From contig CAMWRL010000042.1 in NCBI GenBank assembly GCA_947176685.1, forward strand, positions 1 through 12,561: a stretch of 12,561 nt of DNA, given 5' to 3'. This DNA comes from an uncultured Ruminococcus sp. Its GTDB lineage: Bacteria > Bacillota > Clostridia > Oscillospirales > Ruminococcaceae. Shown here piece by piece: positions 1 to 7,589 of the stretch. Position 1 is the stretch's first letter, and every line of letters begins with the position of its first letter. The notes beneath the pieces are model-generated. The model was not told where the DNA came from and ran no database searches. It worked only from the letters and a program-made list of their open reading frames with translations. A program made the position numbers and the translations under genes.

Positions 1-1
1 C

Positions 2-37
2 TTATATATAGAAACTGTTTCAGGAAAGGTGGTATAA
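2..37 (+). CDS. Possible 3' end of an upstream gene (partial)
   Basis: Reading from base 2 gives an open frame of eleven codons (LYIETVSGKVV) that ends in TAA at 35-37. It could be the carboxy-terminal tail of a gene lying mostly left of the window. The fragment is too short to assign to any family. The other two forward frames stop at 9-11 and at 61-63, so a gene end in this stretch is possible but not demonstrated. The same bases also hold a palindrome and a -10-like hexamer, so the stretch may instead be regulatory. Confidence 0.25.
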   Translation, partial: LYIETVSGKVV

Positions 38-38
38 T
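30..38 (+). promoter_or_regulatory. Possible extended -10 promoter element
   Basis: TGGTATAAT at 30-38 matches an extended -10 box (TGnTATAAT). No recognisable TTGACA-like -35 lies 16-18 bp upstream, where the palindrome GAAACTGTTTC (11-21) sits instead. If used, it would give the permease operon a leader of about 100 nt. The element overlaps the possible gene end at 35-37, so it is only tentative. Confidence 0.25.
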
Positions 39-126
39 TTGTAAAAAGAAAAAATTATCTTAATTTACTGTCACTTATGGCATTCCCGAAATGTTATATA
101 GTACAGACATTCTATATTTTTTCAAA

Positions 127-136
127 AGGTCGTGAT
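127..136 (+). promoter_or_regulatory. Ribosome binding site deciding the first permease start
   Basis: AGGTCGTGAT matches the full anti-Shine-Dalgarno complement AGGAGGTGAT at 8 of 10 positions and ends 6 nt before the ATG at 143. The earlier in-frame ATG at 77 has no such site, so 143 is preferred. Confidence 0.6.
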
Positions 137-142
137 AAAAAT

Positions 143-1036
143 ATGAAAAAACGTTTCAGAAACTCGTGCGGAAGGTTAGGTGAAAAGATTTTCAGTAATG
201 TATGCATAGTGCCAAGTCTGTTGGGAGTACTTGTATTTTTTCTGATACCGTTCGGAATAGTCGTCTATTATTCGTTAGTCAACAACTCCGTACCTGACAA
301 AAGCGAATTTGTGGGAATGGAAAATTACAAAGCAATCCTGCAAAATTCATCTTTCCAGACGGCTGTCAAAAACACCACGCTGTTTTCAGTGATTGCCGTA
401 CCGCTTGCGGTTATAATTCCGATGTGGCTTGCGGTACTGCTTGAACGTAATATTCCGGCAAAAAGCATTTTCCGTACATTCTTTCTGAGTACTCTTATGG
501 TACCGACTGCGTCAGTAGTACTTGTTTGGCAGGTAATTTTCCATAATCACGGAACTCTCAACCAGCTTGTCGAAAAATTCGGCGGTACGCCTGTTGACTG
601 GCTTAGCTCCTCCTACGGAATGGGCGTAATTATACTGATGTTCCTGTGGAAAAACATAGGTTATAATATGATACTCTTTATGTCGGCACTGGGAGGTATT
701 CCGAAAGATATAATTGAAGTCGCTGAGCTTGAGGGAGCAAGCAAAATTTATCAGTTCTTTCACATAAAACTCCGGTATCTGTCTCCGACTATATTGTTTG
801 TACTTATACTGTCGCTTATAAGCTCATTCAAGATTTTCCGTGAAGTCTATCTGCTTGTCGGAAGCTACCCTATCAAAAAAATGTATATGCTACAACATTT
901 TATGAATAATACATTCGATAACCTGAATTATCAGAAACTTTCTACTGCGGCGGTACTGTTTTCGCTTGTCATGGTTGTATTAATTGCTGTTCTGCTGATT
1001 TCTGAACACTTTTTCGGAAAGGATGTGGAAAACTGA
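143..1036 (+). CDS. ABC importer permease, MalF/UgpA-like (binding-protein-dependent)
   Basis: This is one of the two membrane subunits of a carbohydrate-type (CUT1) ABC importer, placed in the cytoplasmic membrane. With the ATG at 143 it is 297 aa, normal for the family. An earlier in-frame ATG at 77 would add 22 residues but has no ribosome binding site. The hydrophobic segments (about 21-45, 78-100, 113-133, 160-182, 215-240 and 268-288) fit six helices. The cytoplasmic EAA loop that docks the ATPase is at 192-214 (EVAELEGAS...), with the conserved glycine present but the later I-x-LP end changed to IKLRYLSP. The stop overlaps the start of the second permease as TGATG, so the two are translationally coupled and surely form a heterodimer. 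Family knowledge says CUT1 permeases carry sugars, oligosaccharides or glycerol-phosphates; the actual substrate here is unknown. Confidence 0.9.
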   Translation: MKKRFRNSCGRLGEKIFSNVCIVPSLLGVLVFFLIPFGIVVYYSLVNNSVPDKSEFVGMENYKAILQNSSFQTAVKNTTLFSVIAVPLAVIIPMWLAVLLERNIPAKSIFRTFFLSTLMVPTASVVLVWQVIFHNHGTLNQLVEKFGGTPVDWLSSSYGMGVIILMFLWKNIGYNMILFMSALGGIPKDIIEVAELEGASKIYQFFHIKLRYLSPTILFVLILSLISSFKIFREVYLLVGSYPIKKMYMLQHFMNNTFDNLNYQKLSTAAVLFSLVMVVLIAVLLISEHFFGKDVEN

Positions 1037-1935
1037 TGAACGTAAAAAAAAGAGACCGTATTTTCAATATACTGATTGCTTTATTTGTGGGGTTTGCCGC
1101 TGTACTTTTCATAATGCCGACACTGCTTACCATTGCCAACTCATTTATGACTTCAAACGAAATTTCCGCAAACTACGGCGCAATGATTGGCAATATGAGC
1201 GGCGACAAGAAAGTTTTCATTTCTGAAGACGTAAACCTCAAATTTATTCCTGACAAGGCTACACTGTCCCAGTACAAAAGCGTACTTTTCAAGAATCCGG
1301 ATTATCTTTTCAAATTCTGGAACTCGGTAATGCTTACAGTACCGATAACATTTTTTCAACTTGCTGTTGCAGTGCTTACGTCCTACGGATTCTCACGCCA
1401 CAACAACAAGGTCAAAAATCTTATATTCTTTGTGTATATAATTCTTATGCTTATGCCGTATCAGGTTACACTTGTACCGAATTACCTTGTTGCCAAACAA
1501 TTCAATCTGCTTGACACAAGATGGTCAATAATACTTCCCGGAATATTTTCGCCGTTCAGCGTTTTCCTTCTGACAAAAGTTATGCGGCGTATACCGATTT
1601 CATACGTGGAAGCCGCCAAGCTTGACGGTGCAAGTGAATGGCAGATTATGACACAGATATATCTTCCGATGTGTAAAAGCGCACTGGTTTCAATAGGAAT
1701 GCTCGTATTTATTGACTACTGGAATATGGTAGAACAGCCGCTTATACTTATAACAGACCCTGACGCAGTTTCAGCACTGCATCCGCTGTCGGTGTTCCTG
1801 TCTCAGGTAAACAGCGGAGATATAGGACTTGCATTTGCTGTCGGCACGGTCTATATGATACCAACCATACTTATGTTCCTTTATGGCGAGGACTATCTTG
1901 TTGAAGGAATTACCGCCGGCGGAATAAAAGGTTAA
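1036..1935 (+). CDS. ABC importer permease, MalG/UgpE-like (carbohydrate type)
   Basis: This 299-aa protein is the second transmembrane subunit of the same importer. It has hydrophobic segments near 10-36, 96-118, 127-148, 164-180, 215-228 and 264-284. A textbook EAA loop lies at 192-211 (EAAKLDGASEWQIMTQIYLP), the site that contacts the nucleotide-binding subunit. A rather long hydrophilic segment (about 37-95) separates the first two helices, which is usual for MalG-type subunits. The start codon overlaps the preceding stop by one base, and the next gene follows after 22 nt. No ATPase gene lies in the window, so a shared MsmX/UgpC-type ATPase encoded elsewhere is the likely energy source; this is inference from how many Gram-positive sugar importers work. 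Confidence 0.92.
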   Translation: MNVKKRDRIFNILIALFVGFAAVLFIMPTLLTIANSFMTSNEISANYGAMIGNMSGDKKVFISEDVNLKFIPDKATLSQYKSVLFKNPDYLFKFWNSVMLTVPITFFQLAVAVLTSYGFSRHNNKVKNLIFFVYIILMLMPYQVTLVPNYLVAKQFNLLDTRWSIILPGIFSPFSVFLLTKVMRRIPISYVEAAKLDGASEWQIMTQIYLPMCKSALVSIGMLVFIDYWNMVEQPLILITDPDAVSALHPLSVFLSQVNSGDIGLAFAVGTVYMIPTILMFLYGEDYLVEGITAGGIKG

Positions 1936-1957
1936 AATATAAAAGGAGAATTTTCTT

Positions 1958-3778
1958 ATGAACGAAAAAAATACAGGGAACTACGTTCCCAACCGCAAAA
2001 GGGAAATAATTAAAAATGTCCTTATAGTTTTCCTGATAATAATGCTTGTACTTACATTCTGTTCAAACACGATAATGAATAAGTCGCTTGCGGAAATAAC
2101 TACTGAAAGCGCAACTTCCGGCAAACTCACGGAGCGTATACGTGGAAGCGGTCTTGTAGAATCCAACCAGTCATATGATGTCAAAATAAACGACAACAAG
2201 GTTATTGACACTATCATGATTAAGACCGGTCAGGAAGTAAAAAAAGATGATGTACTTTTCACGGTAGGCACGGAAGACAGTGAGGAAATCGAAGCCGCTG
2301 AAGCATCATTGAATGCACTTGAACTTGAATACCAGAAAGCTTTGTTAACTCTTCCGGCAGACTACACTGCCGAAAATCAGGCTATAAACAATGCCCGTGA
2401 AGACCTCAACGCCGCTATCGCAAAACGCAACAACGCTATTGCAAACTCCGACTCAGTACAACAGGCACTTTACGACTACAACAGCAATAAAAACGAACTT
2501 TTAAGAAAGACCAAAATCCTTGAAAAGCTCCAGTCAACCATAATTGCAATAGACTCCAATGACTATTCGTCTGCGGCTGTCGAGTATATCGGAAACCTTA
2601 TTTTCCTCTATGACGCTTACCGCAACGCCGAAGATGAATATAATACTGCTTATTCACTCTACACTCAGATGATTACCGGAAAGCCCGTTGAAATCATTAC
2701 AGAACCCACTACAGAAAATTTCAATGAAGATATTATGCTGCATACCTCTGATGACATTCCGGACACCCCAGAAGAACCGACTACTCAACCATCAAATCCG
2801 GTATACAGCGATATCGAAGCTCTGAAAGAAGACGCAGACGCTAAAGAAATAGTTCGTGACAACGCTCTCGACGAATATAACGCCAGCAAGTCCGATATAC
2901 GTAGCGACCTTATGAATCAGTTATACAGCATTGAAAATGATGTGGACTATCTCAATATGCAGATTACAAACTATGAGTCTTCACAGGGAACTGGTATTCA
3001 AATGTCCATACAGGAATACGATGAAGACATACGTTTAAAACAGAACGCACTTGAAGACCTTATAGCAACACTGAACAAAACAAAAAATGAAAATGACATT
3101 CAGAATAAAACCAATATGCTTGAAATAGAAGCAAAGAAAAAAGAAGTCGAAAATATGAAAAAGAAACTCGATAAACTTAAAGAAAAGAACTCCATTACCG
3201 AAATAAAGTCCAAATATAACGGCATAGTAAGTTCAATAAACATAAAGGTCGGCGAGGAAGCAATTCCCGATATGCCTCTTGTAGTGATTGACATTGCTGA
3301 AGAAGGCTATACCGTTGAGTTAAGCGTTGACGGCGAAAAGGCTAAGAAAATCAAAAAAGGCATTGAAGCAGAGGTCGTCAACAACTGGAACGGCGACATT
3401 AAAGCGGTTCTTACGGAAATAAAGAATGATACAAAAGCCGGTTCAAAAAACAGAATACTTAAATTTGAAGTAACCGGCGATGTAAGTACGGGGTCTATGC
3501 TTGATTTGTCGATTCCGTGCGGCAGCGGAAATTATGATACTATCGTGCCGAAAAGCGCAGTTTACAAGGACAGTCAGGGTTCTTTTGTACTTGTTGTAAA
3601 TTCAAAAAGTTCTCCGTTAGGCAACAGGTACTTTGCTGAAAGAGTGGACGTTGAAGTAATCGCTTCTGACGAAGTTTCCAGTGCCGTACAAGGCGCAGTA
3701 AATTCCGGAAGTTACATCATCACTACCGCAAGCAAACCCGTACAACCCAAAGACCAGGTGCGTATGAAAGACAACTAA
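1958..3778 (+). CDS. HlyD/MFP-family periplasmic-adaptor-like membrane protein
   Basis: This 606-aa protein has an amino-terminal membrane anchor (about 19-36) and an extracytoplasmic body in membrane-fusion-protein order. A first half-lipoyl segment is at about 72-105 (with IKTGQEVKKDDVLFTVG). A very long helical hairpin follows, about 106-240 and 284-411, rich in Glu, Lys, Asn and Ala. The second half-lipoyl segment is at 412-446 (KYNGIVSSINIKVGEEAIP), then a beta-barrel-like part (about 450-525) and a membrane-proximal tail (526-606). Such adaptors normally work with MacB-type or other exporters. A Thr/Pro/acidic linker (about 244-282) interrupts the hairpin near its predicted tip, and the protein is longer than the usual 350-450 aa. 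The ribosome binding site AAAGGAG lies 9-10 nt before the ATG. The gene sits between importer permeases and a MacB-core protein, so a role in a mixed envelope complex is inferred, not shown. Confidence 0.8.
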   Translation: MNEKNTGNYVPNRKREIIKNVLIVFLIIMLVLTFCSNTIMNKSLAEITTESATSGKLTERIRGSGLVESNQSYDVKINDNKVIDTIMIKTGQEVKKDDVLFTVGTEDSEEIEAAEASLNALELEYQKALLTLPADYTAENQAINNAREDLNAAIAKRNNAIANSDSVQQALYDYNSNKNELLRKTKILEKLQSTIIAIDSNDYSSAAVEYIGNLIFLYDAYRNAEDEYNTAYSLYTQMITGKPVEIITEPTTENFNEDIMLHTSDDIPDTPEEPTTQPSNPVYSDIEALKEDADAKEIVRDNALDEYNASKSDIRSDLMNQLYSIENDVDYLNMQITNYESSQGTGIQMSIQEYDEDIRLKQNALEDLIATLNKTKNENDIQNKTNMLEIEAKKKEVENMKKKLDKLKEKNSITEIKSKYNGIVSSINIKVGEEAIPDMPLVVIDIAEEGYTVELSVDGEKAKKIKKGIEAEVVNNWNGDIKAVLTEIKNDTKAGSKNRILKFEVTGDVSTGSMLDLSIPCGSGNYDTIVPKSAVYKDSQGSFVLVVNSKSSPLGNRYFAERVDVEVIASDEVSSAVQGAVNSGSYIITTASKPVQPKDQVRMKDN

Positions 3779-3785
3779 GGTGGTG
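3778..3785 (+). promoter_or_regulatory. Ribosome binding site deciding the MacB-like start
   Basis: AGGTGGTG overlaps the last base of the previous stop codon and ends 6 nt before the ATG at 3792. The alternative GTG at 3780 lies inside this site, so 3792 is the better start. Confidence 0.6.
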
Positions 3786-3791
3786 TTGTCA

Positions 3792-4946
3792 ATGAAATCA
3801 AAACCCAGATTAAAACACATAATTATATTATTTCTTAACATTATTGCCATTGTATTAATCTGCATACTTACTGTAACCGGAAAATCAAAGGCAGATTCCC
3901 AACAGTACAACGCCGCCGCTGACCGTTGGAAAAACGGCAGTAAGGAACACTTTGCACAAGTCAGCACTTTTATTGCAGAAGATTCAGGTTTTACAACAGA
4001 CAGTCTCAATTCTGTACGTTCGGAGTTTATAAAGGCTCTCCGTGATATTTCGTTAGAAGTACCCGATAATGTTTTACCGTTTTCAGACGCATACAGTGCG
4101 GATATGGGGACTTTTACCATTCGTGGCGATTTAACCGGACGTTCAGAGGCTGTACTGACCGCAACCGGAGGTGACTTCTTTTCATTCAGAAACTTTCAGC
4201 TTATCAGCGGCTCGTTTTTCACGGACAGCGACCTTATGCAGGACGGCGCAGTTATTGACAGAAGTCTTGCGTGGTCATTGTATGGTGCTTATGATGTTGC
4301 CGGAATGAACATCTACATAGACGGAGTTAAGTTCTATATATCGGGAGTTATCGAAAATCCCGCCACAAAACCCGAAAAAGAATGTATCGGAAAACTTCCG
4401 AGAATATATATTTCATATGACGGTGCTTCAAACCTTTCGGCAATGTCCGGTGACGGTGAGGAGGCTTCTGTAACCGGAGCTGCTGTAAACAACAGAGGGT
4501 TCAGGAAAATAACCTGTTATGAAACAGTCCTGCCGAATCCCGTTGAAAACTTCGCATATAACACCGTGAAAAATCAGTTTTCGGCAAGCTACAGTGATAA
4601 ATGCTCCATTGTAAATAACAGTACACGGTTTGAGCCGTCGGTAAGGGCTAAGGCTTTCAAAAAAATAGCCGATTACGCTGTAATCAAAAACAATATTGAC
4701 TACCCTTATTGGGAAAACGCTTCCCGTATTGTGGAGTTCAGATTAACGCTGCTGTATTTTGCAAGACATCTGCTGTTCAGTGTGCCTGCCCTGACGCTTA
4801 TATGGCTTGCGGTACTTGCGTATAAGTTCATAAAACAAAAACAACCCGTTGTTTTGCGTGCCGTGTCAATATTCATAGACAGACGGCGCAGAGATATTAA
4901 AGAAAAATTCAAAGAGATTAAAGAAAAAAAACAAAAGAAAGCATAA
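3792..4946 (+). CDS. MacB periplasmic-core-domain protein with two membrane segments, lacking a full FtsX domain
   Basis: This 384-aa protein has an amino-terminal membrane helix (about 9-28), a large extracytoplasmic region and one further helix (about 326-346). It ends in a strongly basic cytoplasmic tail (347-384, rich in Lys and Arg). The stretch 119-188 looks like the end of a MacB-type periplasmic core domain: ATGGDFFSFRNF, a GSFFTDSDL element, VIDRSLAWSLYGAYDVAGM and a final FYISGVI. True MacB/LolC/FtsX-type exporter subunits have four helices, with three after the core domain. Here only one follows, and no remnant is visible downstream before the next gene, so the protein appears built this way and not recently broken. 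No ATPase partner is nearby. It follows the HlyD-like gene after 13 nt, as MacB follows MacA, which supports the two acting together. Function is not known. Confidence 0.7.
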   Translation: MKSKPRLKHIIILFLNIIAIVLICILTVTGKSKADSQQYNAAADRWKNGSKEHFAQVSTFIAEDSGFTTDSLNSVRSEFIKALRDISLEVPDNVLPFSDAYSADMGTFTIRGDLTGRSEAVLTATGGDFFSFRNFQLISGSFFTDSDLMQDGAVIDRSLAWSLYGAYDVAGMNIYIDGVKFYISGVIENPATKPEKECIGKLPRIYISYDGASNLSAMSGDGEEASVTGAAVNNRGFRKITCYETVLPNPVENFAYNTVKNQFSASYSDKCSIVNNSTRFEPSVRAKAFKKIADYAVIKNNIDYPYWENASRIVEFRLTLLYFARHLLFSVPALTLIWLAVLAYKFIKQKQPVVLRAVSIFIDRRRRDIKEKFKEIKEKKQKKA

Positions 4947-4962
4947 TATAAATTTTTTTAAC

Positions 4963-4971
4963 AGAAAGGTG
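4963..4971 (+). promoter_or_regulatory. Ribosome binding site of the lipoprotein gene
   Basis: AGAAAGGTG ends 9 nt before the ATG at 4981. An upstream in-frame GTG at 4969 overlaps this site, and starting there would only add four residues before the signal peptide, so 4981 is preferred. Confidence 0.6.
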
Positions 4972-4980
4972 TATATCACT

Positions 4981-7401
4981 ATGAAAAACTCACTTATAAG
5001 ACGTTCAGCAACAGGAGCGCTTGCCGTTGCAATGATATTTTCGACGTACTCCTGCGGCGAAAAGAAAAACAATGATGAAAGCTCCCAAAAGGAAACTCCT
5101 ACCAATGCCGTCCAGACTGCCGACAAGGTAGTTACAAAATCCTACAGTTCCATTGATATTGACATCGATATACCGGTAAACTATGTCAGCGAGATGCTTT
5201 ATATCAAAGATACTGCAAAAGTACTTATTTTAGGCGACGGCGGCAACGGCACAAGTCTGTATCTCACTGATATGGATTTCAGCGGATTCAACGAAGTACC
5301 TTTTGACTTCCCGAAAACCGAAAACTCACAGTCCTATATGCGGACGGCTATCGCACAGGACGGCTCTATTTATGTAATATTCACGCTTATAGACTACGGC
5401 GATTTCAAGCTCCCTGACTATGATGACCCCGATTTTGATTACGAAAATTTCGACTTTGACGCTATGAACGCAGCCGCAAAATATTCATATACGTTATATA
5501 AACTCGATTCAGACGGAAAGATGGTTTCTGAAACTCCCCTTGACTTCAGCGAATACAGCAAGGATTCCTCGGACGGCAATATATACATAAATAACCTGAT
5601 GACAGGAAAAGACGGTAAACTTGTAGTATCCCTCAGCGGTGAAAAAGCAAATTATTTAATTATGGACGAAACCGGAAAAATTTCCGGAAACATCGAGTCC
5701 GAAAGCGAAAATCACTGGATTAACTATTTTGCAAATGACGCTGACGGAAATATTTTCGGCGCAGGCTACGGCGAAAAAGGCGAAATGATTGAACTGCTTG
5801 ACATTGATTCAAAGAAATTCACGGACAGCGGAATAAGCTTTGACCAAAACAACTACATAGGCATAGACAGTATGAATACAGGCAACGGCGAATACTCTTT
5901 ATTTCTGAATACCCAGAACGGACTTTACGGAATTGACAAGGACAAAAAACCGGTTGAACTGGTCAACTGGCTTGATTCAGACATAAAGACCAATACTGTA
6001 CGTGGCGTTATCGGTCTGGATGACGGCGATTTCATAATATACTACAACGACTACGAATCAAATACCAACGGTTTTGCCCGTCTCACAAAGCGCAGTGCAG
6101 AGGAACTTGCCAACCAGACTGTAATTACAGTCGGCGTAATGTACAGCGACCAGTCGGTTACTTCAAAAATTACTGAATTTAACAAATCACACAGCGACTA
6201 CAGAATAAAAATAGCCGACTACAGCAAATATAATGAATATGACGAAAAATCGGAAAAAATGCTCAATTCTGCTGAAAAACAGCTTAAAATGGATATAGTT
6301 TCCGGAGAAGCTCCCGACATGATTATAACCTATGATATGAAACTCATATCTGAACTCTATAAAAAAGATATATATACAGACTTATACACTTATCTTGAAA
6401 ATGATGAGGAGCTTTCCAAAGACGACTTTATGCCAAACGTCCTTAAAGCATGTGAATTTGACGGAAAACTCTATTCTCTTACCCCGTCTTTTTCCGTTGC
6501 GTCTTTCGCCTGCAAGACAAAGTTCTGCGACAAGGAAAACTGGACTCTTGATGATATGATTGAGACTTTCCACGATAACCCCGATATGGAATTTTTACAA
6601 TACTCTAATTCAAAAGAAGAAGTTTTTGATATGCTCGCAACGTCTGCCGACTCTTTCATAGACTATGATAAACTTGAATGTCATTTTGATTCAGACGAAT
6701 TTAAAAAGATACTGGAGTTTGCCAACGAATTTCCGGACGAATCAGAACAAATCAACTGGGAAACGGCTACTCAGGACGAAATGGAGGAGTACTGGAACGA
6801 ACAGCAAACCAAATGCATGGACGACAAAGCACTTCTCGGTAATGTCAACCTCTATGAATTTACAGGATATTCCGAAGCAAAACACGTTACATTCAATGAA
6901 GATATAACCATTGTCGGTATACCTTCCGATGACGGCAAGGGCGGAAGAATCGTACTCAATAATTCTATAGCTATACTTGCAAGTTCGCCGTCAAAGGACG
7001 CCTGCTGGGAATTTATGAAAGAGTTCTTTAAGGAAGATACAAATCAGCGTTACCGTTACAGTTATGGTCTGCCGTCACTTGTATCGGAGTTTGACAAAAA
7101 GGCAGAAGAATCAATGTCCAAACCGTACTGGATTGATGATGACGGAAACAAAGTTGAATACGACAACACCTACTATGTAAACAACAGGGAAATTACTATT
7201 CCGCCCCTCACCAAAGAGGAAAAGGACTTTATAGTTGACTACATCAAGAACACTGATAAAGTATATCGAGGCTATTCTGAAGATATTCTAGACATACTCA
7301 AGGAAGAAACTACCAAATACTTCAAGGACGAATGTTCGGCACAGCAGGCTATTGACAAGCTTCAGGGTCGTATTGACATTCTCATCAACGAACAGGCTTA
7401 A
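4981..7401 (+). CDS. Large lipoprotein: N-terminal repeat (propeller-like) region fused to an ABC solute-binding domain
   Basis: This 806-aa protein has a lipoprotein signal peptide (two Arg at 7-8, hydrophobic core about 12-21, lipobox-like TYSC with Cys25, less canonical at -3). A Ser/Glu/Asn-rich tether (26-48) follows. Residues about 65-370 carry repeated blade-like strand patterns with Asp-Gly turns (QDGSIYVIF 126-134, KDGKLVVSL 210-218, ADGNIFG 254-260, DDGDFIIYY 347-355), which suggests a beta-propeller. From about 380 (VITVGVMYSD) to the end it resembles family-1 extracellular solute-binding proteins: APDMIITYD at 444-452, then an FDGKLYSL element, and a SAQQAIDKLQGRIDILINE end. Simple solute-binding proteins are about 400-450 aa, so this one has roughly double the usual length. 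It closes the operon and is the natural substrate receptor for the two permeases upstream. An Asp/Tyr/Phe-rich stretch lies at 138-161. The ligand is unknown. Confidence 0.82.
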   Translation: MKNSLIRRSATGALAVAMIFSTYSCGEKKNNDESSQKETPTNAVQTADKVVTKSYSSIDIDIDIPVNYVSEMLYIKDTAKVLILGDGGNGTSLYLTDMDFSGFNEVPFDFPKTENSQSYMRTAIAQDGSIYVIFTLIDYGDFKLPDYDDPDFDYENFDFDAMNAAAKYSYTLYKLDSDGKMVSETPLDFSEYSKDSSDGNIYINNLMTGKDGKLVVSLSGEKANYLIMDETGKISGNIESESENHWINYFANDADGNIFGAGYGEKGEMIELLDIDSKKFTDSGISFDQNNYIGIDSMNTGNGEYSLFLNTQNGLYGIDKDKKPVELVNWLDSDIKTNTVRGVIGLDDGDFIIYYNDYESNTNGFARLTKRSAEELANQTVITVGVMYSDQSVTSKITEFNKSHSDYRIKIADYSKYNEYDEKSEKMLNSAEKQLKMDIVSGEAPDMIITYDMKLISELYKKDIYTDLYTYLENDEELSKDDFMPNVLKACEFDGKLYSLTPSFSVASFACKTKFCDKENWTLDDMIETFHDNPDMEFLQYSNSKEEVFDMLATSADSFIDYDKLECHFDSDEFKKILEFANEFPDESEQINWETATQDEMEEYWNEQQTKCMDDKALLGNVNLYEFTGYSEAKHVTFNEDITIVGIPSDDGKGGRIVLNNSIAILASSPSKDACWEFMKEFFKEDTNQRYRYSYGLPSLVSEFDKKAEESMSKPYWIDDDGNKVEYDNTYYVNNREITIPPLTKEEKDFIVDYIKNTDKVYRGYSEDILDILKEETTKYFKDECSAQQAIDKLQGRIDILINEQA

Positions 7402-7441
7402 TTTTATGATTTCCAGTTTTTAATATAACCTCCTTTTTTCT

Positions 7442-7480
7442 GAAACAGTTCCCGCTTCGTTCATTGGCGGGAACTGTTTC
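7442..7480 (+). terminator. Strong hairpin terminator of the transporter operon
   Basis: A perfect 14-bp inverted repeat is present: GAAACAGTTCCCGC (7442-7455) and GCGGGAACTGTTTC (7467-7480), with an 11-nt loop. It begins 40 nt after the lipoprotein stop. The run after the stem (TTTGTG) is only partly T-rich, so the termination strength is uncertain. The opposite strand would have an A-run after the stem, so the hairpin fits + strand termination. Confidence 0.8.
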
Positions 7481-7490
7481 TTTGTGAAAA

Positions 7491-7534
7491 TATTACTATA
7501 ATTTCACTTTTTATTGCCGGAAATTTTAGTAATA
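7491..7534. repeat. Imperfect 15-bp inverted repeat upstream of the heat-shock promoter
   Basis: TATTACTATAATTTC (7491-7505) is the reverse complement of GAAATTTTAGTAATA (7520-7534) except for one position, with a 14-nt spacer. A second, shorter inverted repeat, GTGAAA (7484-7489) with TTTCAC (7502-7507), overlaps its left arm, so the two pairings exclude each other. It lies 22 bp before the -35 box of hrcA. It could be an operator, a second weak hairpin or chance in AT-rich DNA. Confidence 0.45.
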
Positions 7535-7556
7535 CAAACAAAATTGCATAAAACCC

Positions 7557-7585
7557 TTGACAAAGCGGCATAATAATGTTAAATT
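7557..7585 (+). promoter_or_regulatory. Vegetative promoter of the hrcA-grpE-dnaK-dnaJ operon
   Basis: A perfect -35 box TTGACA (7557-7562) is followed after 17 bp by TAAATT (7580-7585; 4 of 6 matches to TATAAT). An extended -10 TG stands at 7577-7578. The predicted start of transcription is about 7591-7593, inside the first arm of the CIRCE element, which is the usual layout for HrcA-repressed operons. Confidence 0.8.
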
Positions 7586-7589
7586 ATAT

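Noticed and set aside
96..121. ATATAG-N10-CTATAT hairpin with T-run as a terminator upstream of the permeases
   Set aside because: The stem is only six A/T-rich pairs and too weak to support; chance is likely in this AT-rich leader.
77..142. Longer first permease starting at ATG 77
   Set aside because: There is no ribosome binding site before 77, the extra residues look unlike the family, and an AGGTCGTGAT site directly precedes 143.
3617..4120. Long minus-strand open frame across the adaptor / MacB-core junction
   Set aside because: It has no family features, lies opposite two well-supported genes and has no promoter or ribosome site that would support it.
11..7480. Shared AACTGTTTC at 13-21 and in the terminator arm (7472-7480) as flanking repeats of a mobile unit
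   Set aside because: Only nine bases are shared, no transposase or target duplication is seen, and one copy is explained by the terminator stem.
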